Source: Omphiscola glabra
Taxonomy: Eukaryota > Mollusca > Gastropoda > Lymnaeidae
Direction of reading: 5' to 3'
Length of the DNA: 64,000 nt
NCBI GenBank assembly: GCA_964017045.1
Contig: OZ024808.1
Location: 893,666-957,665, forward strand
Numbering within the stretch: the stretch's first letter is position 1; the number at the start of each line of letters is the position of its first letter. Both the position numbers and the translations under genes were made by a program. The notes under the pieces are model-generated. The model had not been told where the DNA came from and did not search any database. It saw nothing but the letters and a program-made list of their open reading frames with translations. This document shows, in pieces, positions 1 to 10,596 of this stretch.

Positions 1-473
1 GTGGTGAGAATATTGTAGTGGCGAGAATATTGTAGTGGCGAGAATATTGTAGTGGCGAGAATATTGTAGTGGCGAGAATATTATAGTGGCGAGAATATTG
101 TAGTGGTGAGAATATTGTAGTGGTGAGAATATTGTAGTGGCGAGAATATTGTAGTGGTGAGAATATTGTAGTGGTGAGAATATTGTAGTGGCGAGAATAT
201 TGTAGTGGTGAGAATATTGTAGTAGTGAGAATATTGTAGTGGTGAGAATATTGTAGTGGTGAGAATATTGTAGTGGCGAGAATATTGTAGTGGTGAGAAT
301 ATTGTAGTGGTGAGAATATTGTAGTGGCGAGAATATTGTAGTGGTGAGAATATTGTAGTAGTGAGAATATTGTAGTGGTGAGAATACTGCAGTGGCGAGA
401 ATATTGTAGTGGTGAGAATATTGTAGTAGTGAGAATATTGTAGTGGTGAGAATACTGCAGTGGCAAGAATATT
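1..473. repeat. 17-bp minisatellite array
   Basis: About 28 head-to-tail copies of GTAGTGGTGAGAATATT, with C/T variation at the GGTG/GGCG position. It is cut by the left window edge, so its true length is unknown. The minus strand stays open as a periodic peptide; I do not regard that as coding. The last copies (TACTGCAG variants) are the most diverged, as is common at array edges. Confidence 0.95.
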
Positions 474-801
474 TGATATATGCTGAACATAAGCCCCACA
501 GTAATATACACACACATATAAATGTCCAATTGTTGGGTGAATCAAGCCAAGAATCATATTGTATCTCAGTGATTTCGTCCGTGTTACTGTTACGTTAAGT
601 TACACGTAACGCTGGCAGTAACGGTATTTCTTTTTTATCTTATCGCTCATATATATATATATATATGGCAGGTGAGTATGTTTGATCATTGTATTGACTG
701 CTTTGTGAGCATACATGTTGGGGGTGGGGGGTGGCACAGATATTTTTTCTAATCAGGCTGGTTGTTTCCCCTTGTTCTCTTTTTAAAAGAATAAATAATT
801 G
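474..801. other. Unique spacer with imperfect hairpin and AT microsatellite
   Basis: No gene seen. It holds an imperfect inverted repeat at 579-624 (CCGTGTTACTG facing CAGTAACGG, with an inner TTACGT/ACGTAA stem), an (AT)9 run at 649-666 and a G-rich patch near 719-735. The hairpin could be a small fold-back element remnant. Confidence 0.5.
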
Positions 802-1118
802 TTTATTAGGTACCTCAAACATAGGGCTACTTTCTAAACATACATAGGCCAGGGGGTGGGGTGGTTTATTAGGTACCTCAAACATAGGGCTACTTTCTAA
901 ACATACATAGGCCAGGGGGGTGGGGTGGTTTATTAGGTACCTCAAACATAGGGCTACTTTCTAAACATACATAGGCCAGGGGGTGGGGTTGTTTATTAGG
1001 TACCTCAAACATATGGGCTACTTTCTAAACATACATAGGCCAGGGGGTGGGGTGGTTTATTAGGTACCTCAAACATATGGGCTACTTTCTAAACATACAT
1101 AGGCCAGGGGGTGAGGTG
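802..1118. repeat. 63-bp tandem repeat, 5 copies
   Basis: Copies begin at 802, 865, 929, 992 and 1056 and share the core GGTACCTCAAACATAGGGCT followed by a G-rich end (GGGGGTGGGGTGG). The 63/64-bp spacing differences come from one-base changes in the G run and an extra T in the last two copies. The last copy runs into unique DNA near 1118. Confidence 0.93.
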
Positions 1119-1433
1119 CGCATCGGGTTCAAAGATGGAATACAGACAGGGGTGTGATCGGTCCATGAATGTAGGGGGGCCAATACTAGGAATATTCCTT
1201 GCGTAAAACGAACTGGTCTTCGTTGAGAACAAGGACCGCGCTGATCGTAGCATGGCCGTGATGACACCACGATGTTTTCATGATGACATTTACAGCCCAT
1301 TAATATTGCAAAGGAGAAGATGATTTCATTGTGAGGACGGTCATTAAAATGTGATCTTAATCTCAGGGAGCAATTATCATACAAATAAAATGGAACTTAA
1401 AGCTTCAAAACGCTTAAGGGGGACAGAGTCGCC
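1119..1433. other. Unique stretch, no gene recognised
   Basis: Mixed-composition DNA with no RNA gene or element end that I can recognise. A 100-codon minus-strand open frame overlaps it but includes part of the neighbouring repeat and has no recognisable domain. Confidence 0.4.
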
Positions 1434-1575
1434 GGATACTGGATATAGTTATGTGCCGCCGGATACTGGATATAGTTATGTGCCGCCGATACTGGATATA
1501 GTTATGTGCCGCCGGATCCTAGATATAGTTAGGTGTCGCTGGATACTGGATATAGTTATGTGTCGCTGGATACAG
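1434..1575. repeat. 27-bp tandem repeat, about 5 copies
   Basis: Core GGATACTGGATATAGTTATG plus a TGCCGCC/TGTCGCT end. One copy has lost a base, shifting the frame. Flanks (1576-1850) are unique with nothing recognised. Confidence 0.9.
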
Positions 1576-1850
1576 TTAGTTCCATCGACATCTCTTGGTT
1601 TCCTTCACTTTACCGTTGTAGCATCCGACTAAATTATTATGGACTACACCTTTTGTATCTCCTACTGTCTACATTCACAACATGGCTACCTACGTGGCTA
1701 CCCAAGAAAGCAACTACCCTGTTTTAGTTAAGTCCACTCAATGACACGCAGTAGTGCAAAGTCCTGCATGCACACAGCCAAAACGACATTATGTACTGAA
1801 CATAAAAGATACAAATGTGTTTGTCTTAAAACTCACGTCTACTGACCAAC

Positions 1851-2371
1851 AGAAGAGTTACACAAGAGTTACAGAAGAGTTACAGAAGAGTTACAGAAGA
1901 GTTACAGAAGAGTTACAGAAGAGTTACACAAGAGTTACAGAAGAGTTACAGAAGAGTTACAGAAGAGTTACAGAAGCGGAGTTACAGAAGAGTTACAGAA
2001 GCGGAGTTACAGAGAGTTACAGAAGAGTTACAGAAGAGTTACAGAAGCGGAGTTACAGAAGAGTTACAGAAGAGTTACAGAAGAGTTACAGAAGAGTTAC
2101 AGGAGAGTTACAGAAGAGTTACAGAAGAGTTACAGAAGAGTTACAGAAGAGTTACAGAAGAGTTACAGAAGCGGAGTTACAGAAGAGTTACAGAAGCGGA
2201 GTTACAGAAGAGTTACAGAAGAGTTACAGAAGAGTTACAGAAGAGTTACAGAAGAGTTACAGAAGAGTTACAGAAGAGTTACAGAAGAGTTACAGAAGAG
2301 TTACAGAAGCGGAGTTACAGAAGAGTTACAGAAGAGTTACAGAAGAGTTACAGAAGAGTTACAGAAAAGTT
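1851..2371. repeat. 11-bp tandem array with 14-bp variant units
   Basis: Around 45 copies of AGTTACAGAAG, interspersed with 14-bp units carrying an extra CGG (AGTTACAGAAGCGG). Because 11 bp has no stop in this register, the plus strand reads as a 213-codon frame with an 11-residue KSYRRVTEELQ period. There is no signal peptide or flanking domain, so I treat it as a by-product of the repeat. Confidence 0.95.
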
Positions 2372-2900
2372 ATTATGGGAACAGTCAACAGTTGATAAAT
2401 CAAGAAACAACGTAAACATTGCGTCTAACAAGTGTGTAAACATAACTGTTTCTTTTGGACGATTTTGTATACGTATATTTTAACAAATTTGTATTTTCTC
2501 TGTGACGTATTTATACTTTAATGATATATTTTTTACAAATACATATTTATATATTTATGGTATATTTATAAAATATTAAGTAAGTAGTTCTTATTTACAG
2601 TATTTGTAGAGGAAAACCTATTTATGACATTTACTAAATACTTTTTTCATATAAAAACCTGTTTATAACTTATTTATAAAGTTTTAGCTTTTCAAAATAC
2701 ATAATTCTCTACGTAACAATGTCACTAACGCTACCAGATGGCACTGATTTCACTAAATAAAAAAGTGCGCTAAGTGACATTCTTAACAATATCGCCAGTG
2801 CGTTTGGTGTGTAATTGGTGCTTTAGTTTTACGGCAATAGTTGGTGCAATACACTGCGCTGTAAAAGGGGGTGGGTTATTATTATGATATTAATATAGCC
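2372..2900. other. AT-rich unique stretch
   Basis: Very A/T-rich from 2460 to 2700, with no open frame of note. A short imperfect inverted repeat is visible (2718-2731 against 2767-2781, AATGTCACTAACGC facing GCGCTAAGTGACATT). It could be a small fold-back element, but I cannot define ends. Confidence 0.4.
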
Positions 2901-3169
2901 CAGGGGCGTTGGCGTTCGGGGGAGAGAGGATGAGCGTTCCTTCAATTAATTTTTTCTCTTTAGTAGATGGAAAGTTCACGAATTGCTTGACGGAGGGGCT
3001 ATAGTCATGTAGGTAGGGCAGGGAGAGCCATTCGCCCCACCAACCTATGAAGTTGAAGATCCCCCCCCCCCCCCAATGAAGGCGCCACAGTAATAAACAA
3101 CTCAACAAGAAGGCCAAGTTTTGTGTTTGCACCCCCCTCCCTGAAAAAAACCCTGAAATGACGCCCCTG
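2901..3169. mobile_element. Short TIR element (family A, copy 1)
   Basis: Bounded by CAGGGGCGT on the left and ACGCCCCTG on the right, extended outward by TATAGCC/GGCTATA. Its right half (AATAAACAACTCAACAAG through CCCTGAAATGACGCCCCTG) clearly matches the right half of the element at 35067-35356. A C-run sits at 3060-3074. There is no transposase, so it is non-autonomous; superfamily is not determined. Confidence 0.65.
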
Positions 3170-3230
3170 GCTATAGCTAGTTATTAATATATTGTAGCTC
3201 AAATTTATCTTACAACAGATTATATATAAC

Positions 3231-3455
3231 ATATGCGTAGCTTAATTGTAGCATATTTATAGCTTAATTGTAGCATATTTATAGCTTAATTGTAGCATAT
3301 TTATAGCTTAATTGTAGCATATTTATAGCTTAATTGTAGTATATTTAGTTTAATGGTAGCATATTTATAGCTTAATTGTAGTATATTTAGTTTAATGGTA
3401 GCATATTTATAGCTTAATTGTAGTGTATTTATAGTTTAATTGTAGCATTTTTATT
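3231..3455. repeat. 22-bp tandem repeat, about 10 copies
   Basis: Core TATTTATAGCTTAATTGTAG. Alternating copies lack part of the TTATAGC segment, giving shorter units. The next 300 bp (3456-3760) are unique with nothing recognised. Confidence 0.92.
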
Positions 3456-3760
3456 GCTTATCTAAAAGAAATTCTAAGTTGCAGATTGTCAATCTATATA
3501 ACTGTAAATGTTTTTTTTTTCAAGTGATTAAAATGGCAGCAAGCAGGGACAATATTGCCCAACAAATTCATTAGCTTTCTCCTTTATCTACATACCAAAG
3601 AACATCAAATCGATTATAAATAGAACAGGACAAGAACATTTGATCTATCTTTTCTTATCTCTCAAAACACACCCTCATTCTTCTATTACATGCCAATAAT
3701 ATTTTTGTGTTAATATTTCAACTAGCCAGTCTTCTCTACTTTTAAAACCTGGAAACTTTA

Positions 3761-4132
3761 TAACAAAAATTAGCCAGTGCTCCTTTTAGTAATATAATAA
3801 TAACAAAAATTAGCCAGTGCTCCTTTTAGTAATATAATAATAACAAAAATTAGCCAGTGCTCCTTTTAGTAATATAATAATAACAAAAATTAGCCAGTGC
3901 TCCTTTTAGTAATATAATAATAACAAAAATTAGCCAGTGCTCTTTTTAGTAATATAATAATAACAAAAATTAGCCAGTACTCCTTTTAGTAATATAATAA
4001 TGACATAAATTAGCCAGTGCTCCTTGTAGTAATATAATAATAACAAAAATTAGCCAGTGCTCCTTGTATTGTAGTAATATAATAACAAAAATTAGCCAGT
4101 GCTCCTTGTATTAATATAATAATAATAAAATA
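3761..4132. repeat. 40-bp tandem repeat, about 9 copies
   Basis: Core AAAAATTAGCCAGTGCTCCT followed by an AT-rich TAGTAATATAATAATAAC end. Central copies are nearly identical; the last three diverge (CTTGTAG, extra TTGTA). The array stops about 30 bp before the Helitron-like element. Confidence 0.95.
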
Positions 4133-4160
4133 ACAGACAGCCACTGGTCTCTACTATTAA

Positions 4161-4852
4161 TCATATATATATATGAAAGTGAAAATTTGTTTGTCTGTGG
4201 ATTTGTTTGTACCACAAAGGCTTTTACACGGATTTATGAATCTTGACCAAACTTGGCACATATATCCATCATTATCCAGAAGGAACTCTAAAAGGGTTGA
4301 GAACTTTCAACAACATTTCGTGTGGAGCCGGGGGCCCCGAATTCGTTTTTTTTCCTTATATGAGCTATATAAATAAAATGACCGACAAATACTCCTGCAT
4401 GAATAGATGGATCTTGACCAAACTTAGTACACGTACACTTGATTATCCATATTCAAATACCGAAGGGTACTGAACTCATAATAGCCATTCTTCTGGGGGT
4501 CGGGGGCCCCATTTCCTTTTTCTTATGTAAGCTATATAATTATCAATAGGCTTAGACAACACTATAGATTCTATGTGAATTGATGGATATAGGCCAAGGG
4601 TGGTAGCAATACACTGCACTGTCCGTACAGAAATATCGGTGGATGCAAAACTAATAAAGTTCGATATCTTTAAAAAGCTATATCTATGTCACGATCAAAT
4701 CGGGATCCTATATATGGAAATGGGATAACATTGGAAAGGTAGGCCCCTAGATGTAACGGGATTCCATAGAGAACAGTATACTAACGGGATCTGTAGGTCA
4801 CCGGGATAGGGGTCCTAACGCAATCCCGGGCCACGCCGGGTATATCGGCTAG
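4161..4852 (+). mobile_element. Non-autonomous Helitron-like element (692 bp)
   Basis: Starts TCATATATATATATGAAAG after an A and ends in GGCTAG before a T, fitting the TC...CTRR ends and A/T target of Helitrons. The 3' tail has short palindromic GC-rich sequence (CCCGGG, CACGCCGGG) just before the end. The body contains two diverged copies of a motif (GCCGGGGGCCCC, then a T-rich run and TTATATGAGCTATATAA) also found in the larger element at 36041-37322, which supports one family. No Rep/helicase coding is seen. Confidence 0.7.
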
Positions 4853-4946
4853 TATAACAATATTTCAACCAGACAATTCTCTCTGCCTATTACAACAATA
4901 TTTCTTAAAACACTTTCTCCCCGATACCGTCAACTTACTGCAACTT

Positions 4947-5035
4947 TGTTTGTGTCTGCTTTAGATAAGATAGTTTGTATCTGCTTTAGATAAGATAGTT
5001 TGTATCTGCTTTAGATAAGATAGTTTGTATCTGCA
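4947..5035. repeat. 25-bp tandem repeat, about 3.5 copies
   Basis: Core TCTGCTTTAGATAAGATAGT, nearly perfect copies. Confidence 0.9.
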
Positions 5036-5136
5036 GCGTTTGGTTTAATTGGATTTTAATGATTAATTCCAAAAGTGGTATTAATTTAATCAAAATAACT
5101 ATTTTTAGAAATGAAAAAAAATCAGTGTGTATTATT

Positions 5137-5233
5137 ATTACAATACGGCCTAGTATTACAACTGGGCCTATTATTACAACTGGGCCTATTATTACAACTG
5201 GGCCTAGTATTACAACTGGGCCTACTATTACAA
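5137..5233. repeat. 18-bp tandem repeat, about 5 copies
   Basis: Unit ATTACAACTGGGCCTATT. As 18 is divisible by three, both strands show short periodic peptides (ITTGP / VIIGP); not coding in my view. Confidence 0.9.
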
Positions 5234-5416
5234 TTCCCCCAATTCCTAAAGGCGATTTTAACTCAATGACCACAGATAATTCAGACCTTAAGTCTATTTG
5301 AAATAACCTTTAACTGGAGCGGCCGTTAACGTCTGTAATCTCTAGGAGCGCTCTAGAAATAAAAGTGAATGTGATACATTGTACGCGTGTCAATTCTATC
5401 AGATGTGGCTTTTCAA

Positions 5417-5485
5417 AATATAGCAGCACAGACTCGAATCGGGACGCTATGCTATAATAAGTCGGTCTACTGCTGTGCTACGGCG
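5417..5485 (-). repeat. tRNA-derived SINE-like fragment
   Basis: Read on the minus strand it has a good polymerase III A box (TAGCACAGCAG) and, about 30 nt on, a B box (GATTCGAGTC). The acceptor and T stems do not pair well, so this is more likely a SINE head or tRNA pseudogene than a working tRNA. No poly-A tail or LINE-like tail could be attached to it with confidence. Confidence 0.45.
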
Positions 5486-7316
5486 GTACGACTTGTACAT
5501 GTGTACCTGGAATGAATAAAGAACCCCTACCATTGCCGCCAATCTGTACATATACACACTATAAGCACCTCATAGTCATAGGTATAGTTATATATATACA
5601 AAACAATATGCAAACAACAGCGCCTCTGTAGTAGTATACGTCAAGGCTATGCGTGTGTGTGTGTTTGTGTTAAGAACTTAAAAAGGAAAGGTCTGCAGTC
5701 TACTCATGACACCCAGCCTTGTCCTGAGTGGAAGACATCTCATTAAACTCATACTTAGCATACGAGCCGCTAATGGTCTATTTACCACCGGCCTGCAGCA
5801 CAAAATTATCACTTTATCATCAAAGAGCACGTGATTATTCAGCCATCATCACGTCATTCGTTTATGCGCATACTCTAGAACCAGAATTTTCTACAAATAA
5901 GCATAGCAACACATTAACTCTAATATTGTTTTTCTGTTTGTCCTACAGTGAATAGTACACACGTTTGTAGCGCTATCCTTTGTGAGCCCCCCACCCACAA
6001 GAAGAGAAAGGCGAGCACACGGGTCGTAGAACAACAATAATCTATAAATACCCGTGGCTCGCGCTGTGACAGAGATCGCACAGTCAGGGAGCTTGGCAGA
6101 GACAAAACGTCAATGACAAATTTCAAACCGAGACAATGCCATTGGCATTGACAAGAAAAACACAGTTAATTCTAAATATATAGGCCACTCTTTAAATTGG
6201 GATCACAATTTATTCCAAACCTACCAAAGTACTAAGAGAATCCGTGTTTTGAATAATCCTTGCTTTATAAAAAGATATTTAAATCACAAAATCCACACGT
6301 GAAATTTAGAAAAAAAAAAAAAAATCTGTTAATCCATTGTTATGAAATCCCGCAGCAAAAACACAGACGACACGAACGTATAGATCCAAACAGAATACTT
6401 TGTCTCCACGAATGTCTGTCTACAGTCCAGTGGATCAGGAATGCCACACTTGACCAAACAAGACTAATGCGCGTACATCAACCCTGTCTGACAAGAAACC
6501 AAGGCCACGACATGGGGGCTACTGCTACCAATGACTGTTAGAATGAATCGTCCACCGCTGGTACAACAAACCTCGCTCTCTCGCCGTAGTCTGTCTCGCT
6601 CGCTCGGCCCTCTCGCTATCCACTATTCTCTATTTTTGTTCGCGGGCCCTTCTCTCCCCACGTGTGTGTTGGGAACTATCCTTCGGCATTTCAAGACGGC
6701 TACACACGGCAGATCAAAATTACTCTCCAGGGAAATCATTTTTTTTTTCATCTGCGTTCCATATTCCTTTTTAATTATTTAAAATGCAATAAAAATGTGT
6801 GTTTTAAACACACAACTGTTCTCAACCTGAGATTTACTGCTCCCAACCTGAGATTACTTATCTCATTCCTATACCGTTTAATAGCTTTTTTGGAAGGTGT
6901 TTAAATTTTTAGATAAAATGTTATTTATTTATTTTTAGAAAAAATGTCAAAATCTTTTTTTAAAAGATTCTCACTCTCCGAGGTAAGCCAATACGTGTGT
7001 TCATAAAATCATGTTTTCACTTCACCTGTTTGTAGCGGAAAGTGTTAACAACGTTGAGTGGGTGGGATGGGGGGGGGGGGGGGGGACCTCTGCCGTTCAG
7101 AAATGAATTTATGTTACACAAATTGAAACTAGATAAACCGTGTTTTCTTTGATCAAATTCTTTCTTCTTTTTTCTTTTTTAAGTGATGAAAGTGAACACG
7201 CGGGTGTGATAATTTCACACTGGGGGCGCCGCTATCCAGGTGAGGGGAGGGACGGTTGGGCTCCTCGCCTCTCCCCATATCTTCCACTTAATACCCACCC
7301 TCTCCGGATTCCTTTG
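5486..7316. other. Longest early unique stretch; weak gene hints only
   Basis: No recognisable protein domain. Weak signals: a TATAAATA at 6043-6050, a 44-bp exon-like segment at 6939-6982 flanked by TTTTTAG and GTAAGC, an A-run at 6311-6324 and a G-run near 7069-7085. Open frames here are at most 105 codons and look random. It may be single-copy sequence near or within an intron, but that is a guess. Confidence 0.35.
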
Positions 7317-7655
7317 TCTAATGTAATAGAATGGTCTGATGTAATAGAATGGTCTGATGTAATAGAATGGTCTGATGTAATAGAATGGTCTAATGTAATA
7401 GAATGGTCTAATGTAATAGAATGGTCTAATGTAATAGAATGGTCTAATGTAATATAATGATCTGATGTAATAGAATGGTCTAATGTAATAGATTGGTCTA
7501 ATGTAATAGATTGGACTAATGTAATAGATTGGTCTAATGTAATAGATTAGACTAATGCAATAGAATGGTCTAATGTAATAGATTTGTATAATGTAATAGA
7601 ATGGTCTAATGTAATAGATTGGTCTAATGTAATATAATGGTCTAATGTAATGGAA
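7317..7655. repeat. 18-bp minisatellite, about 19 copies
   Basis: Unit TAATGTAATAGAATGGTC with GAATGG/GATTGG/GATTAG variants. Divisible-by-three length leaves both strands open (VIEWSN and YIRPFY periods); judged non-coding. Confidence 0.95.
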
Positions 7656-7774
7656 AGAATGGTCTATGTTAACTTTCAATTTTGTGATTTCGGTCTGTGT
7701 CTTACACGGCACAGTGGAAGTAAAGACGCCTTCTTGTCGTCATTTTGTGAACTTTGAAATGTGTTCTTGGAATA

Positions 7775-7935
7775 GATGTGTAACACACTCAAAATGCACC
7801 CCCCCCCCCAAAACCGAGATGTGTAACACACACAAAATGCCCCCCCCCAAAACCGAGATGTGTAACACACACAAAATGCCCCCCCCCCCCAAAACCGAGA
7901 TGTGTAACACGCACAATATGCCCCCCCCCCCCACA
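7775..7935. repeat. About 40-bp repeat with poly-C runs, 4 copies
   Basis: Core GAGATGTGTAACACACACAA then ATGC and a C run of 9-14 bases and AAAACC. C-run length differs between copies, so exact copy length here is also sensitive to sequencing error. Confidence 0.9.
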
Positions 7936-8035
7936 CAACCCGAGAAAAAATAGTAGAAACGAAAAACACAAAGACAATGGTGGGTTGGAAGAGAATGTTT
8001 GGAACTACTGGTAGGACTGCAATATTGAGAACATG

Positions 8036-8546
8036 CCAACTTTAGTGACATGAACATTTTGACAAATTTAGTGACATGAACATTTCGACAACTTTAATGA
8101 CATGAATTTTTGACAATTTTAGTGACATGAGCATTATGACTTATTTAGTGGCATGAACATTTTATCAAATTTAGTGACATAAACATTTAGACAACTTTAG
8201 TGACATGAAAATTTTGACACATTTAGTGACATGAACATTTTGACAACTTTAGTGACATGAACATTTTGACAACTTTAGTGACATGAACATTTTGACAACT
8301 TTAGTGACATGAACATTTTGACAACTTTAGTGACATGAACATTTTGACAACTTTAGTAACATGAACATTTTGACAACTTTAGTGACATGAACATTTTGAC
8401 AACTTTAGTGACATGAACATTTTGACAACTTTAGTGACATGAGCATTTTGACAACTTTAGTAACATGAACATTTTGACAACTTTAGTGACATGAACATTT
8501 TGACAACTTTAGTGACATGAACATTTTGATAACTTTAGTGAAATGA
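8036..8546. repeat. 26-bp minisatellite, about 20 copies
   Basis: Core AGTGACATGAACATTTTGAC plus AACTTT. The first six copies are diverged and the rest nearly identical, suggesting recent expansion toward the right end, which abuts the LINE fragment at 8551. Confidence 0.95.
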
Positions 8547-8550
8547 ACCA

Positions 8551-9305
8551 TTGGACACATCTAGTATTCTTAAAGAACTGATCTCTAAACATGGACCCTT
8601 ACAGAACGTGCGGTCGTCAACACAGTCTATTGTGGATGGACACATAAAGAAGTCATACGGAGTGCGGTCGTCAACACAGTCTATTGTGGATGGACACATA
8701 AAGAAGTCTTACGAGTGCGGTCGTCAACACAGTCTATTGTGGATGGACACATAAAGAAGTCATACGGAGTGCGGTCGTCAACACAGTCTATTGTGGATGG
8801 ACACATAAAGAAGTCATACGGAGTGCGGTCTTCAACACAGTCTATTGTGGATGGACACATAAAGAAGTCATACGGAGTGCGATCTTCAACACAGTCTATT
8901 GTGGATGGACACATAAAGAAGTCATACGGAGTGCGGTCTTCAACACAGTCTATTGTGGATGGACACATAAAGAAGTCATACGGAGTGCGGTCTTCAACAC
9001 AGTCTATTGTGGATGGACACATAAAGAAGTCATACGGAGTGCGGTCTTCAACACAGTCTATTGTGGATGGACACATAAAGAAGTCATACCGAGTGAAGTG
9101 TTCAACACAGTCTATTGTGGATGAACACATAAAGAAGTCATACCGAGTGAAGTGTTCAACACAATCTATTGTGGATGGACACATAAAGAAGTCATACGGA
9201 GTGTACTCTTTTGAAGCGATGGCGCCAAAATTGTGGAACAGTTTACCTCAATCTTTCAGGGAAATTGAAAATGATAAAAAAAAATCATTTCAGAAACATT
9301 TATAG
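8551..9305 (+). pseudogene. LINE ORF2 C-terminal fragment (reverse transcriptase-type protein end)
   Basis: The frame reads SILKELISKHGPLQN, then copies of VRSSTQSIVDGHIKKSYG, then VYSFEAMAPKLWNSLPQSFR and a lysine-rich end, stopping at TAG 9303-9305. The APKLWNSLP block followed by a basic FQKHL end is the familiar C-terminus downstream of the RT domain in CR1/jockey-type ORF2 proteins. One base is missing at about 8709-8713, shifting the first two repeat copies out of frame with the rest. The RT catalytic domain is absent. Confidence 0.75.
8608..9200 (+). repeat. 54-bp tandem repeat of LINE coding sequence, 11 copies
   Basis: Copies start at 8608, 8662, 8715 and then every 54 bp to 9147. 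Each encodes 18 residues (VRSSTQSIVDGHIKKSYG). The third spacing is 53 bp, which is the frameshift. The last two copies carry a GTGAAGTGTTC variant and grade into the unrepeated C-terminus at 9201. Confidence 0.95.
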
Positions 9306-9408
9306 ACTTTTTTCTTCAAATAGATTTAAAACCATCAAAGCGATGTGAGCATGCTAAAGTAGCGTGGATACAAGCGCTATATAAATATTCAATCAATTCA
9401 ATCAATTT

Positions 9409-9720
9409 AAAAAAAATGTGTTTAGTTTAGATCCCATCATTAAAAAATCTCCTTGACTTTGATAATCAACTCATAACTGCCGGTCTCATAGAAGTTGAAG
9501 AATATCCGGAAACACTTCTAAGTTGACAAGTATTTTCTTGTCTTTGGTGGAGTCCAACAATGTTTAACTGAGCCAGACTCCGATATGACGTCATGTTGAC
9601 GTCGTTCTCTGTGGCCTGTGGAAGAACTAATAGCCCTAACGACCTGGTTCTGTTCTGTCTGTGGGTAATCAAGGTCAACGGTGGGTCATCAAGGTCACAG
9701 CTATATTTAAAACATACACA
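9409..9720. other. Unique spacer
   Basis: No gene or element recognised. A short GGTCAACGGTGGGTCATCAA direct duplication lies around 9673-9700. Confidence 0.4.
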
Positions 9721-9875
9721 ACGTACACAGGACTTGCTAGATGTGTTTGAACGTTTGATGAGAACTACCTATACGTACACAGAACTTGCTAGATGTTTTT
9801 GAACGTTTGATGAGAACTACCTATACGTACACAAGACTTGCTAGATGTGTTTGAACGTTTGATGAGAACTACCTA
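9721..9875. repeat. 52-bp tandem repeat, 3 copies
   Basis: Copies start at 9721, 9773 and 9825, core GACTTGCTAGATGTGTTTGA. Very similar to one another, so young. Confidence 0.93.
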
Positions 9876-10449
9876 TCACCCCACAAGACAACGCGATATT
9901 ACTGCCCACATTCTACCTTCGCCCCTGACTCAAGTGGTAGGTCAACAGGCAGTATCGAGGGCGATGTTGACATTCGCAGATAAAAACGGCCATCGGGCCC
10001 CGCGCCCCCCGCCCGTAGGAATAACGCAGGCAGGTCGTGGGTAAACGATGCGATACGGGCCTGCGGCGAGAGAGATTAAACTCTTAATACATGCCAGGGG
10101 AATTTCTTGGTGACACCTCGGGGAGCAGTAATTGCTACCGGAAGGTCATAGTGGAAGTCGGGAATAAGCGGGGGCGGGGGGGGGGGGGGGCCGACTTACA
10201 TATTCGAAAAACAAAAACTTGAATTTAAAAAAAAAAAAAATTATTTTGAAGCCATCTTCCAATTCTAATGACAGCAACGACTGTGACGTCAGCTATATAA
10301 GAAATCCCGTTGATCGGAAACATTGGTGATCTAATTTTAAAATTATAATTGGTATAGTTCACAATTCGCATCGCATGGATCATTTGTGTACTATGTACCA
10401 TGTGTGTACTATGTACCATGTATATGTAACAATTCTAAGCCCTGTGTGT
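9876..10449. other. Unique stretch with GC-rich part and long G run
   Basis: GC-rich from about 9900 to 10075, then a G run at roughly 10168-10190 and an A run near 10227-10240. No gene recognised. A short duplication (GTGTACTATGTACCAT, twice) lies at 10385-10420. Confidence 0.4.
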
Positions 10450-10596
10450 CACTTGGTCTTCGAGTCACTTGGCCTTTCATTAACGATTTCGCAAATCGCA
10501 TAAAGGTTTATACCCCGGGCGTTGGGGGTGGGGGTATAAACCTTAGAGCGATTTTGAAATTGTTAATGAAAGACCAAGTGACTCAAAGACCAAGTG
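10450..10596. mobile_element. Large inverted repeat (fold-back/MITE-like)
   Basis: Arms of about 66 bp at 10450-10516 and 10531-10596 around a G-rich loop. The outer 33 bp of each arm are the 16-bp unit of the adjoining array (CACTTGGTCTTCGAGTC on the left, facing AAGTGACTCAAAGACC on the right); the inner part (TTTCATTAACGATTT and GGTTTATACCCC) is specific to the hairpin. A few mismatches show it is not brand new. No target duplication identified. Confidence 0.75.

Larger units (their letters stand above)
8551..9408 (+). mobile_element. 5'-truncated non-LTR retrotransposon tail with internal tandem expansion
   Basis: Contains the C-terminal part of an ORF2-type protein, then a roughly 100-bp 3' UTR with GCGCTATATAAATATTC and an ATTCAATCA repeat tail, typical of CR1/L2-like LINE 3' ends. 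5' truncation at 8551 abuts a 26-bp array. Clade is inferred from the APKLWNSLP-type C-terminus and tail, not proven. Inside it 593 bp are taken up by an 11-copy 54-bp tandem repeat. Confidence 0.8.

Noticed and set aside
1754..2395. 213-codon lysine/arginine/glutamate-rich frame resembling a coiled-coil protein
   Set aside because: Period of 11 residues follows from the 11-bp unit; no unique domain on either side.
2718..2781. Complete fold-back element
   Set aside because: Only a 14-15-bp imperfect inverted repeat with no definable ends or target duplication.
5417..5485. Functional tRNA gene
   Set aside because: A and B boxes are present but acceptor and T stems do not pair; better seen as a SINE or pseudogene.
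6043..6090. TATAAATA with a downstream initiator-like CAGTCA
   Set aside because: Spacing is too long for a standard core promoter, no transcript or open frame follows, and such matches are common in AT-rich DNA.
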